Below, piece by piece: positions 34,880 through 41,955 of a DNA stretch of 64,000 nt (the stretch's first letter is position 1; each line of letters starts with the position of its first letter). The notes below the pieces were generated by a model. The model did not search any database and had not been told where the DNA came from. It was given only the letters and a program-made list of their open reading frames with translations. Made by a program: the position numbers and the translations under genes. Source of the DNA: Tepidimonas taiwanensis (GTDB taxonomy: Bacteria; Pseudomonadota; Gammaproteobacteria; Burkholderiales; Burkholderiaceae_C); contig NZ_CP083911.1 in NCBI RefSeq assembly GCF_020162115.1, forward strand, positions 310,001 to 374,000, given 5' to 3'.

Positions 34880-34987
34880 ACGTCCAACTTCCGCCAAACG
34901 CTCGTCGCGCAGGTGGCAAGCTTTCGCTAAAAGCTGGGCGCGTAAGCGACGGGCTTTCGTCAAGAGCTGGGCGCTCGCGTCCAGGCT
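34856..34987 (+). repeat. four-unit, 33-base tandem array derived from the rplS 3' end
   Basis: Units at 34856-34888, 34889-34921, 34922-34954 and 34955-34987. Unit 1 is the rplS tail with its stop codon. Read in the rplS frame, they decode as IKEKLGA*TSN, FRQTLVAQVAS, FR*KLGA*ATG and FRQELGARVQA. Units 1 and 3 have TAA at the same codon position; units 2 and 4 replace it by sense codons. Units 3 and 4 agree most closely (TTTCG, AGCTGGGCGC). This looks like old slippage or unequal exchange of the gene end, now decaying. Confidence 0.75.
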
Positions 34988-35164
34988 TGCGAGATATCGG
35001 GCGTACCCACGTTCGATACTCGCCGCGTGCGGTGCGTGTGGGCGGCCTCTAGCCAATCGCTGGTCGCCGTGCCCACGCGGCGACGTTACAGAGTACGGCA
35101 GGCAGCGGGCGGCTGTACCCCGGCTCCTCAGGTGCCGGTACGGTCGTCAGACTGCGTGGTCTCC
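34988..35164. other. gene-free stretch downstream of the rplS array
   Basis: Together with the array and the terminator this completes the 350-base gap between rplS and the DUF3422 gene. I see no coding region, tRNA or named RNA motif in it; checks by eye for 4.5S, 6S, tmRNA and RNase P hallmarks were negative. Confidence 0.5.
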
Positions 35165-35198
35165 AACCCCGCCGGGCCTCGCGCCCGTGCGGGGTTTT
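35165..35198 (+). terminator. Rho-independent terminator of the rpsP-rplS operon
   Basis: AACCCCGC (35165-35172) pairs with GCGGGGTT (35189-35196), extended inside by CGGG/CCCG with one bulged T and a 7-base loop; four T (35195-35198) close the arm and follow it. Position after the operon's gene-free tail and before the next start supports the call. Its distance from rplS (about 290 bases) implies a long 3' UTR. Confidence 0.7.
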
Positions 35199-35229
35199 GC
35201 TGTGATGCGGCGTTCGTGACGGGTGTGCT

Positions 35230-36579
35230 ATGGTTGCGCCCATGAAGGTTGCGGATCCTGATGGGGGTATCGTGGGTGCCCTGCCCGCCGACGACGCGCG
35301 CCGCCGCGCGCTGCACAACGAGGTGCACGCGCGGCCGCCGGCGCGCATCCGGCTGCCGGCGCTGGTCGTGTACGTTGCGGTGATGCACGACGGGGTCGAC
35401 CGCCGGCAGGAGCTGGAGCACCTGCGCCGGCTCCCCGGGCAAGAGCACCTGACCGAAGGGGACCTGGCGGGCAACTTTTTGCGCCTGCGATGCGCGCCCG
35501 GCTACACGCTCAAGTGGGAGCGGCACACCGAGTTCTCGCGCTACTCGGTGGTGCAGCCGCTGCCGGCGGGGGCGGGGCTCGGGGTGCGCGATCCGGATTT
35601 GCAGCCGCACGCGATGCTGCCGCCGGGTTGGCTGGCCGCGATACCGGGGCGGACGATCTGCGCGATCGAGCTGGCGCTGGTGCCCGGCGATCTGACCGAT
35701 CCCCCGACGCTGCTGGAGCAGGCGCGGGCGTGGTTCGACGAGCGGCCGGTGGTCGCGGCGTTGCTGGGGCGTGATGCCCACTCGATGGTGGTGACTGACT
35801 TCTGGCTGCGCGACGACGGGTTCGAGCGCATGCTGGTGATCGCACCGCCGACGACCAGCGAGACGCGCGCCGGGCGGATCTCGGCGCGGCTGCTCGAACT
35901 CGAGACCTACCGGATGGTGGCGCTGCTCGGTCTGCCGGTGGCCAAGGCGCTGGGTGGACCGCTGGCCGATGCGGAGCAGCGGCTGGCGCGGCTCGCCGCC
36001 GCGATGGAGGCGAAGACGACGCCGGACCACGTGCTGCTGGACGAGCTCGTGGGGTTGGCGGCGACGGTGGAGCGTGCGATCGCCGAGCACAGCTACCGCT
36101 TTTTCGCCACGCGCGCCTACGAGCGCATCGTCGCGCAGCGCATCGCGGAACTCCGCGAGCGGGCCATCCCGGGGACGCAGACGATCAGCGAGTTCATGCA
36201 GCGGCGCCTGGCGCCGGCGATCGCGACCGTTGCGTCGGTCGAACAGCGGCTGGCCGCGCTGTCCGAGCGCGTCGCGCGCACCAGCGCGCTGCTTCGCACG
36301 CAGGTGGACATCGCCCGCGAGGACCAGAACCGCCAGTTGTTGGAAAAGCTCACGCGCGGCCAGGCACTGCAGTTACGGCTGCAGACGACCGTCGAGGGCC
36401 TGTCGATCGCGGCGATCTCGTACTACGTGATCAGCCTGGTGCTCTATGGTGCCAAGGCGCTGAAGTCCGCGGGTGTACCGTTACACCCGGAACTGACCGC
36501 CGGGGCGCTGATGCCGGTGGTGCTGTGGGGCGTGTGGCGGCTGACGCGGCGCATCCACGCCAAGCTGCACGTCGACTGA
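35230..36579 (+). CDS. DUF3422 family membrane-anchored protein
   Basis: A 449-residue protein of unknown function found in alpha- and betaproteobacteria. The conserved N-terminal part shows LHNEVHARPPARIRLPA and LKWERHTEFSRYSVV; the middle region has two coiled-coil stretches (about 260-390); two hydrophobic segments near residues 395-435 (LSIAAISYYVISLVLYG and ALMPVVLWGVWRL) anchor the C terminus in the membrane. ATG 35230 and ATG 35242 are both plausible; TATGGT at 35229-35234 would favour the second with a leaderless message. No neighbour suggests a role. Confidence 0.85.
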   Translation: MVAPMKVADPDGGIVGALPADDARRRALHNEVHARPPARIRLPALVVYVAVMHDGVDRRQELEHLRRLPGQEHLTEGDLAGNFLRLRCAPGYTLKWERHTEFSRYSVVQPLPAGAGLGVRDPDLQPHAMLPPGWLAAIPGRTICAIELALVPGDLTDPPTLLEQARAWFDERPVVAALLGRDAHSMVVTDFWLRDDGFERMLVIAPPTTSETRAGRISARLLELETYRMVALLGLPVAKALGGPLADAEQRLARLAAAMEAKTTPDHVLLDELVGLAATVERAIAEHSYRFFATRAYERIVAQRIAELRERAIPGTQTISEFMQRRLAPAIATVASVEQRLAALSERVARTSALLRTQVDIAREDQNRQLLEKLTRGQALQLRLQTTVEGLSIAAISYYVISLVLYGAKALKSAGVPLHPELTAGALMPVVLWGVWRLTRRIHAKLHVD

Positions 36580-36615
36580 CCCGTCACGGTGCCGGTCCGG
36601 AGCGGACCGCACCGC

Positions 36616-37248
36616 TCACTTGGTGCTCAGGTACTCGGCGACCGCGGCCATTTCCAGCTCGGTCATTTTCTCCGCGACGGCGTGCATCACGACATTGTCG
36701 TTGGTGCGCTGGCGTTGGTTGAACTGCTTGAGCTGGGTGAAGAGGTAGCCCGACAACTGCCCGGCCAGCCGGGGCAGATTGGCCGCACCGTGGCCGTCTG
36801 GCCCGTGGCAGGCGGCGCACGCCGGCACGCCGCTGAATTTGTTGCCGTTCTGGTACAGGTACGCGCCGATCGCCGCGAGCCCCGTGTCCTTGACGTTGTC
36901 GCGCACCGGCGGAAGCTTTTCGTAGTAGCGCCCGAGCGCCACCATTTCGTCGTCGGTCAGCCGGGCGACCATTTCGGCCATCGCGGTGCTCTTGCGTTCA
37001 CCGCTCTTGAACGCGCGCAGCTGCTTGGTGATGTACTCGGCGTGCTGCCCGGCCAGGCGAGGGAAGATTTCGCTGGCCGATTCGCCCTGGTCACCGTGGC
37101 ACATGGCGCACACGCCGTTGGCGATCTTGCGCGCACGCGCGTCGTCGGCCTGGGCCCACGACGCGCCGGCGACGGCCGCCAGGGTACCGGCCACGACCAC
37201 GGCGCGCCAGCCGTGCCGGATGGGGGGGAGGGTACGGATGCGCTTCAT
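36616..37248 (-). CDS. cytochrome c4, di-heme
   Basis: Periplasmic electron carrier of 210 residues. A signal peptide (1-33, cleavage after SWA) precedes two homologous class I cytochrome domains with haem motifs CAMCH (47-51) and CAACH (144-148); distal Met ligands are likely in KSTAMAEM and NDNVVMHAV. Cytochrome c4 passes electrons to cbb3- or aa3-type oxidases. It lies on the same strand as fccA-fccB, 94 bases beyond fccB and after that gene's terminator, so it has its own promoter yet may accept electrons from sulfide oxidation. Confidence 0.95.
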   Translation of the reverse strand: MKRIRTLPPIRHGWRAVVVAGTLAAVAGASWAQADDARARKIANGVCAMCHGDQGESASEIFPRLAGQHAEYITKQLRAFKSGERKSTAMAEMVARLTDDEMVALGRYYEKLPPVRDNVKDTGLAAIGAYLYQNGNKFSGVPACAACHGPDGHGAANLPRLAGQLSGYLFTQLKQFNQRQRTNDNVVMHAVAEKMTELEMAAVAEYLSTK

Positions 37249-37297
37249 GGGGAGGTATGTATGAGCGACTAATGATGTTCCAATATATGACCCGATG

Positions 37298-37332
37298 AAA
37301 AACCCGCCTGACGCGAGGGACGACAGGCGGGT
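37298..37332 (-). terminator. Rho-independent terminator after fccB
   Basis: On the minus strand ACCCGCCTG pairs with CAGGCGGGT (arms 37324-37332 and 37302-37310 in plus coordinates) around a 13-base loop, followed by TTTT (37298-37301). A 9-bp perfect stem with a U tract, 10 bases beyond the fccB stop; it separates fccB from the cytochrome c4 gene. Confidence 0.8.
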
Positions 37333-37342
37333 CGCAGGGGCT

Positions 37343-38635
37343 TTATGCCAGCGTATCGGCCCAGATGTTGCGCGCCCAGGCCAGCGCGTAGCGGCCCTCG
37401 AGCTCGCTGGCACGGGCCGAGACACCGCCCGAGCCCGGGACGGTCAGCATCGTCTTTTTCTCCGGGTCGTAGCGGTGGACGCTGGCCACGTGCACCACGT
37501 CCTCGTCGGTGACGAAGCTGTAGCAGGTGTTGGCGTACAGCGGTGTCTTCGGCGGCTCCTTGCCCATCAGCAGGCTCACCACCGCCGCCGCGCAGGTCTT
37601 GCCGTGCTGGTTGGCCATGTGACCGGACTTGGGCATCGCCGGCGCGATTTGGATCGCGTCGCCGAGCACGTGCACGTTCTTCACCGCCTTCGATTCGAAG
37701 GTGAGGAAGTCCACTTCGCACCAGCGCTTGTTGGCCGTGGCAAGCCCCGCCTGCACCGCGATGTCACCGGCGCGCATGTTGGGCACGACGTTGAGTACCG
37801 CGCCCTTGAAGTCATCGTTGAACTCGAACTTCAGCGTGTTGGTGGCGGCGTCCACGTCGACCACGCGGTGCTTGGGCCGGTACTCGATGATGCCCTTGTA
37901 GTGCTCGTCCCACGCCTTCAGGAACAAGGCCTTCTTCGACTGGATGTCGTCGTTGGCGTCGAAGATGATGACTTTGCTCTTCGGCTTGGCTTTCTTGAAG
38001 TAATGCGCCACCATGCAGGCACGCTCGTACGGGCCGGGCGGGCAGCGGTACGGCGCCAGCGGGATGGACAGCGCGTACACGCCGCCGTCGGGCATGTCCT
38101 CGAGCTGCTTGCGCAGCGCCACCGTCTGCGGACCGGCTTTCCACGCGTGCAGCACCTTGTCTTGCGCGCCGGGTTTGGCCATGCCGGGCAGTGTCTCCCA
38201 CATGAAGTCGATGCCCGGCGAGACGATCAGGCGGTCGTAGCCGATCTCACCGCCGCCGGCGAGCTTGACGACGCGCTTCTCGGGGTCGATCGCCGTGGCG
38301 CGGTCACGCACGATCTTGACGCCGTGGCGCTTTTCCAGGTTGTCGTACGGAATCGTGATGTCGGCGATTTGCTTGATGCCGCCGATCACCAGGTTCGAAA
38401 TCGGGCAGGAGATGAACTGCGCGTTCGGCTCGATCAGCGTCACGCGCACCTTGCCTTCGGAGAACAGGCGCGTGTACTTGGCCGCCGTGGCGCCGGCGTA
38501 GCCACCCCCGATGACGACGACGTGCGGGCCGCTGCCGCCGGCCGTGGTGCTGGCGCAGCCACCGAGCAGACCGAGCGAGCCCAGCGCCGAGCCCGCCGCG
38601 ACGGTTTGGACGAAATGACGACGTTGCATGGTCAT
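37343..38635 (-). CDS. fccB: sulfide dehydrogenase flavoprotein subunit (flavocytochrome c)
   Basis: FAD subunit that oxidises sulfide in the periplasm and passes electrons to its cytochrome partner. Of 430 residues: twin-arginine signal QRRHFVQT (Arg5-Arg6) with a lipobox-like LLGGC ending at Cys27, FAD-binding GGGYAG (43-48), the redox-active pair Cys77 (FISCPISN) and Cys371 (NTCYSF), and the FCSD-specific C-terminal domain. These features separate it from membrane SQR. Start ATG 38635 (or ATG 38629), with GGGAG upstream. It follows fccA by 18 bases and ends just before a terminator. Confidence 0.95.
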   Translation of the reverse strand: MTMQRRHFVQTVAAGSALGSLGLLGGCASTTAGGSGPHVVVIGGGYAGATAAKYTRLFSEGKVRVTLIEPNAQFISCPISNLVIGGIKQIADITIPYDNLEKRHGVKIVRDRATAIDPEKRVVKLAGGGEIGYDRLIVSPGIDFMWETLPGMAKPGAQDKVLHAWKAGPQTVALRKQLEDMPDGGVYALSIPLAPYRCPPGPYERACMVAHYFKKAKPKSKVIIFDANDDIQSKKALFLKAWDEHYKGIIEYRPKHRVVDVDAATNTLKFEFNDDFKGAVLNVVPNMRAGDIAVQAGLATANKRWCEVDFLTFESKAVKNVHVLGDAIQIAPAMPKSGHMANQHGKTCAAAVVSLLMGKEPPKTPLYANTCYSFVTDEDVVHVASVHRYDPEKKTMLTVPGSGGVSARASELEGRYALAWARNIWADTLA

Positions 38636-38653
38636 GGTAGGGTCTCCCGGCGG

Positions 38654-38953
38654 TCAGGGTTTTTGGGCGGCGAAGTAGGCGGCGATGGCCTTGAGCTCGT
38701 CGTCGCTGTAGCCTTTGGTGAGTTGGTGCATGATGGTGGCCGGTTTGCGCCCGGCCTTGAAGTCCAGCAGTTTCTGCACCATCTCGTCCTTGTTCTTGCC
38801 GGCGAGGGCCTCCATGCCGGGCTGCGCGCGCCCGTCGGTGCCGTGGCAGTTGGCGCAGGCCGCCGCCCACACCTTGACCTGGTCCACCTGCGCCTGGGCC
38901 AGCGTCGCTGCGCCGGCCAGGCATGCTGCCAATACATACCGCGCTGTTTTCAT
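38654..38953 (-). CDS. fccA: mono-haem cytochrome c subunit of sulfide dehydrogenase
   Basis: A 99-residue precursor with signal peptide 1-21 (cleavage near AQA-Q) and one haem site CANCH (33-37); an axial Met is likely in ATIMHQL. Only one haem is present, as in Chlorobium FccA, whereas Allochromatium FccA has two. It takes electrons from FccB and hands them to soluble cytochromes such as the nearby c4. ATG 38953 has AGGAG 10 bases upstream. First gene of fccAB; an inverted repeat overlapping a possible promoter lies 49-78 bases upstream. A generic class I cytochrome is the alternative reading without the fccB context. Confidence 0.9.
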   Translation of the reverse strand: MKTARYVLAACLAGAATLAQAQVDQVKVWAAACANCHGTDGRAQPGMEALAGKNKDEMVQKLLDFKAGRKPATIMHQLTKGYSDDELKAIAAYFAAQKP

Positions 38954-39001
38954 CGTTGATGATCTCCTCTGGGGGTTACGGCAACCGCGCCGCAGCCGGA
39001 C

Positions 39002-39031
39002 TGTTTGTATCACGACATTCTGATATAAACA
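39002..39031 (-). promoter_or_regulatory. operator-like inverted repeat at the fccAB promoter
   Basis: TGTTTGTATCA (39002-39012) and TGATATAAACA (39021-39031) form an inverted repeat matching at 10 of 11 positions with an 8-base spacer, AT-rich in a GC-rich genome. On the minus strand it covers a possible promoter: TTGTTT, 17 bases, TACAAA. A repressor bound here would block fccAB; a sulfide- or persulfide-sensing ArsR-type regulator is an attractive but unproven idea. Confidence 0.6.
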
Positions 39032-39056
39032 ATCCGTGCTAATTCTAGGGACCGAC

Positions 39057-39121
39057 CCGACACGGACCTTACCGCAGCGGGTCGCGACCGGCCATCGGGT
39101 GAACCCCGAAATCCGTGTCGG
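39057..39121. repeat. 10-bp inverted repeat enclosing 45 bases between ftsY and fccA
   Basis: CCGACACGGA (39057-39066) and TCCGTGTCGG (39112-39121) are perfect reverse complements. Inside lie further small dyads (TCGGG/CCCGA and GGTCGCGACC), so the RNA could fold as a branched structure. It begins about 22 bases beyond the ftsY stop on the minus strand. No T tract follows, so a simple terminator is unlikely. Confidence 0.6.
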
Positions 39122-39142
39122 TGGTAGGGATTCGCAGGGGGC

Positions 39143-40462
39143 TCACCCGAGGAGCGCGGTCGCGAACTCCCGCGCGTCGAAGGGTTGCAGGTCCTCGAGC
39201 TTCTCGCCCACGCCGATGAAATACACGGGCAGGCTGCGGCGCTGCTCGCGCGCCCACATCGCGATGGCGGCGAGCACCCCGCCCTTGGCGGTGCCGTCGA
39301 GCTTGGTGACGATGAGGCCCGTGAGTTGCAGCGCGGCGTCGAAGGCTTTGACCTGCGCGAGGGCGTTCTGGCCGGTGTTGCCGTCGATGACGAGCAGCAC
39401 CTCGTGCGGGGCGCCGGGGTCGGCTTTTTGTACCACGCGCTTGATCTTGCGCAGCTCCTCCATCAGGTGCAGCTGCGTGGGCAGCCGCCCCGCGGTGTCG
39501 ACGATCACCACGTCCTTGCCGCGCGCGCGGCCGGCCGAGACGGCGTCGAACGCCACCGCCGCGGGGTCGCCGCCCTCCTGGCTGACGATGTCGACGCCGT
39601 TGCGCTGCGCCCAGACACCGAGCTGCTCGCGCGCGGCGGCGCGGAACGTGTCCGCCGCCGCCAGCAGGACCGTGGCACCGTGGTGGGCCAGGTGCCACGT
39701 GAGCTTGCCGATCGTGGTGGTCTTGCCGGCGCCGTTGACGCCGGCGACCATCCACACCGTTGGCCCGTCGGCCTGGGCACCGACCGCGAGCGGCTTTTGC
39801 AGCGGCTGCAGCCAGTCGGCGATCACGTCGCGCAGCAGCGCGCGCACCTCCTCGGCTTCGGTGGCGCGCGCCGCCTTGACCCGCTGGCGCAGGTCCTGCA
39901 GCAGCGCGGTCGTGGCCTGGGTGCCAGCGTCGGCCATCAGCAGCGCCGTTTCCAGCTCCTCGTAGAGCGACTCGTCGATCTTGCCGCCGGTGAACACCGC
40001 CGCGAGGCTGCTGCCGGTCTTGCGCAGCCCGGCGCTCAGGCGGGCGAGCCACCCTTGGCGCGTGGCGGTCGGGGCTGGTGCGATGCCGGATTCGGCGGAT
40101 TGGGCAGTGGGGGCCGCGATGGGGTGATCGGCCGTGGCAGGCGCGGCGGGCGAGGGGGCGAGAGCCACGGCGGCCGGCCCTGCACCGGTGATCGGCGCGG
40201 CGTGGATGGCCATGGGCGCTGCCCCGGCCGTATCGGAGTCGTCGGCCGTTGCCGCGGGGGGAGCGGCCGGGACCACCGCCCCGGTTGCAGGAGCGACCGT
40301 GGCCTGCGACCGCGCATCCTGTCCGTCCCGGCCATCGGGGGAGTCCGTGCCGGGCGCCGGCGTGTCCGGCGTCGCGGTGGTGTCCGATGTCCTGGCGGTG
40401 TCCGGGGCGGGCTCGGCGGCTTCCCGCGCGCCAAAGAACTTTTTCTTCAAAAACGCGAACAT
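39143..40462 (-). CDS. ftsY: signal recognition particle receptor FtsY
   Basis: SRP GTPase that docks ribosome-nascent-chain complexes at the membrane. Of 439 residues, 1-12 (MFAFLKKKFFG) is a basic amphipathic membrane-targeting helix, about 15-130 an Ala/Pro/Thr-rich acidic A domain, then the N and G domains: GVNGAGKTTTIGKL (P-loop), VDTAGRLPTQLHLMEEL, TKLDGTAKGG and IGVGEKLEDLQPFDA at the end. Divergent from the M16 peptidase gene with 32 bases between starts. Confidence 0.97.
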   Translation of the reverse strand: MFAFLKKKFFGAREAAEPAPDTARTSDTTATPDTPAPGTDSPDGRDGQDARSQATVAPATGAVVPAAPPAATADDSDTAGAAPMAIHAAPITGAGPAAVALAPSPAAPATADHPIAAPTAQSAESGIAPAPTATRQGWLARLSAGLRKTGSSLAAVFTGGKIDESLYEELETALLMADAGTQATTALLQDLRQRVKAARATEAEEVRALLRDVIADWLQPLQKPLAVGAQADGPTVWMVAGVNGAGKTTTIGKLTWHLAHHGATVLLAAADTFRAAAREQLGVWAQRNGVDIVSQEGGDPAAVAFDAVSAGRARGKDVVIVDTAGRLPTQLHLMEELRKIKRVVQKADPGAPHEVLLVIDGNTGQNALAQVKAFDAALQLTGLIVTKLDGTAKGGVLAAIAMWAREQRRSLPVYFIGVGEKLEDLQPFDAREFATALLG

Positions 40463-40476
40463 AAGGGGCGTCTGTC

Positions 40477-40482
40477 TAGAAT
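40477..40482 (+). promoter_or_regulatory. candidate -10 box for the M16 peptidase gene
   Basis: TAGAAT ends 12 bases before ATG 40495 in the 32-base divergent gap with ftsY. The -35 region would lie inside ftsY. Weak call on motif and position. Confidence 0.35.
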
Positions 40483-40494
40483 CGACGCCATTCT

Positions 40495-41955
40495 ATGAGA
40501 GCCCTTCTTTCGTTTGGCGGTGTTGCGTGCCGCTCGGTGCGGATATCGCGCGGGTGGTGGCGCGTGTGGAGCGCCGTGCTTCTCGGTGTTTTCGCGCTGG
40601 GGACCAGCGCCGCGGCCGCGGGTGGCGTCCAGCCGGCGGATGCCGCCGTGCCGGGTGCTTCCGTGCCGGGTGCGCGGGCGCAGACGTTTGCGCTGGCCAA
40701 CGGCCTGACGGTGATCGTGCAGCCGGATCGCCGTGCGCCGACCGCGGTGCAGATGTTGTGGCTGCGCGTGGGGGCGATGGACGAGACCGACCCGGAGTCG
40801 GGCGTGGCGCACGTCCTCGAGCACATGATGTTCAAGGGCACGCCCACGGTGCCGGAAGGGGAGTACTCGCGCCGCATCGCGGCACTGGGCGGGCGTGACA
40901 ACGCGTTTACGTCGCGGGACGTGACCGCGTACCACGTGCAGCTGCCGGCCGAGTACCTGCTGGAGGCACTGCGGCTGGAGGCCGACCGCTTCGCCCACAA
41001 CACGTGGAGCGACGACGCGCTGCGGCGCGAACTGGCGGTCGTGCAGGAGGAGCGCCGCCAGCGCATCGAGGACGAACCGGTCGCGCAGCTTTATGAGCAG
41101 TTTTTCGCCACGGCGTGGACGGCGCACCCGTACCGCCGGCCGGTGATCGGCTGGATGGGCAACCTGCAGGCGCTCGATGCGCCCACGGTGCGCGCCTTCC
41201 ATCAGCGCTGGTACGTGCCAGGTAACGCCGCGCTGGTGGTGGTGGGCGATGTGGATCCGGTACAGGTGCGGCGCTGGGCCGAGGAAACGTTCGGCGCGCT
41301 GCCGGCGCGGGCGCTGCCGCCGCGGCTGGCGGACGTGGAGCCGCAGCAGCGCGGCCTGCGCCGCATCGAGTGGCGCGGCCGTACGCAGCAGCCCACGCTG
41401 CTGATGGGCTGGCGGGTGCCGCGCCTGGCGCACCCCGACGCGGACGACGAGTCGGCGCGCGATGCGCTGGCGCTGGCGCTGATGGCCGGTGCGCTGGACG
41501 GCTACCGCGGCGCGCGGCTCGAGCGCGCGCTGGTGCAGGGGCAGGGGGGCACGCGCCTCGCGGACGCGGTGGGGGCTTCCTACGGGCTGGCCAGCCGCGG
41601 GCCGCAGCTTTTCGTGCTCAGCGCCACGGTGCGCGCGGGCACGGCGGTGGAGGCAGTCGAAGCCGCGCTGAAAGGCGAGATCGCGCGCATCGCGCGCGAC
41701 GGCCTCGATCCCGCCGAATTGCAACGGGTCAAAAACCAGTGGACGGCCAGCGCCGTGTTCGACCGTGATTCGCCCTTCGCCCAGGCGCGCGAGCTGGGTA
41801 TGCACTGGGCGCTGGGGTGGCCGCTGGACGCCGAGGCGCGCCTGCTCGCTCGCTTGCAGACCATCGGTGTCGAAGACGTGCAGCGCGTGGCGCGGCGGTA
41901 TTTCGTCGACGAGCAGTTGACGGTCGGGGTGCTGCGGCCGGAGGGTGGGGTATGA
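40495..41955 (+). CDS. M16 family zinc metallopeptidase, catalytic member
   Basis: Periplasmic or membrane-associated peptidase of the pitrilysin/processing-peptidase type, 486 residues. Signal sequence about 21-42 (hydrophobic, ending SAAAA). Zinc site HVLEH at 106-110 (inverted HxxEH) with a distal Glu about 75 residues on in AVVQEERRQRIEDEP. It pairs with the next gene, which lacks the zinc motif, giving the usual catalytic/non-catalytic duo. The start codons overlap (ATGA). Physiological substrate unknown. Confidence 0.94.
   Translation: MRALLSFGGVACRSVRISRGWWRVWSAVLLGVFALGTSAAAAGGVQPADAAVPGASVPGARAQTFALANGLTVIVQPDRRAPTAVQMLWLRVGAMDETDPESGVAHVLEHMMFKGTPTVPEGEYSRRIAALGGRDNAFTSRDVTAYHVQLPAEYLLEALRLEADRFAHNTWSDDALRRELAVVQEERRQRIEDEPVAQLYEQFFATAWTAHPYRRPVIGWMGNLQALDAPTVRAFHQRWYVPGNAALVVVGDVDPVQVRRWAEETFGALPARALPPRLADVEPQQRGLRRIEWRGRTQQPTLLMGWRVPRLAHPDADDESARDALALALMAGALDGYRGARLERALVQGQGGTRLADAVGASYGLASRGPQLFVLSATVRAGTAVEAVEAALKGEIARIARDGLDPAELQRVKNQWTASAVFDRDSPFAQARELGMHWALGWPLDAEARLLARLQTIGVEDVQRVARRYFVDEQLTVGVLRPEGGV

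Noticed and set aside
34988..35164. Hidden structured RNA gene (6S, 4.5S, tmRNA or RNase P type)
   Set aside because: None of the sequence hallmarks of these RNAs could be found by eye; a covariance-model search would be decisive.
34797..35219. Open frame across the rplS 3' end and the 33-base array (140 codons)
   Set aside because: It is out of the rplS frame, has no start signal of its own and simply translates the repeats (repeated SWA/KR); no protein features.
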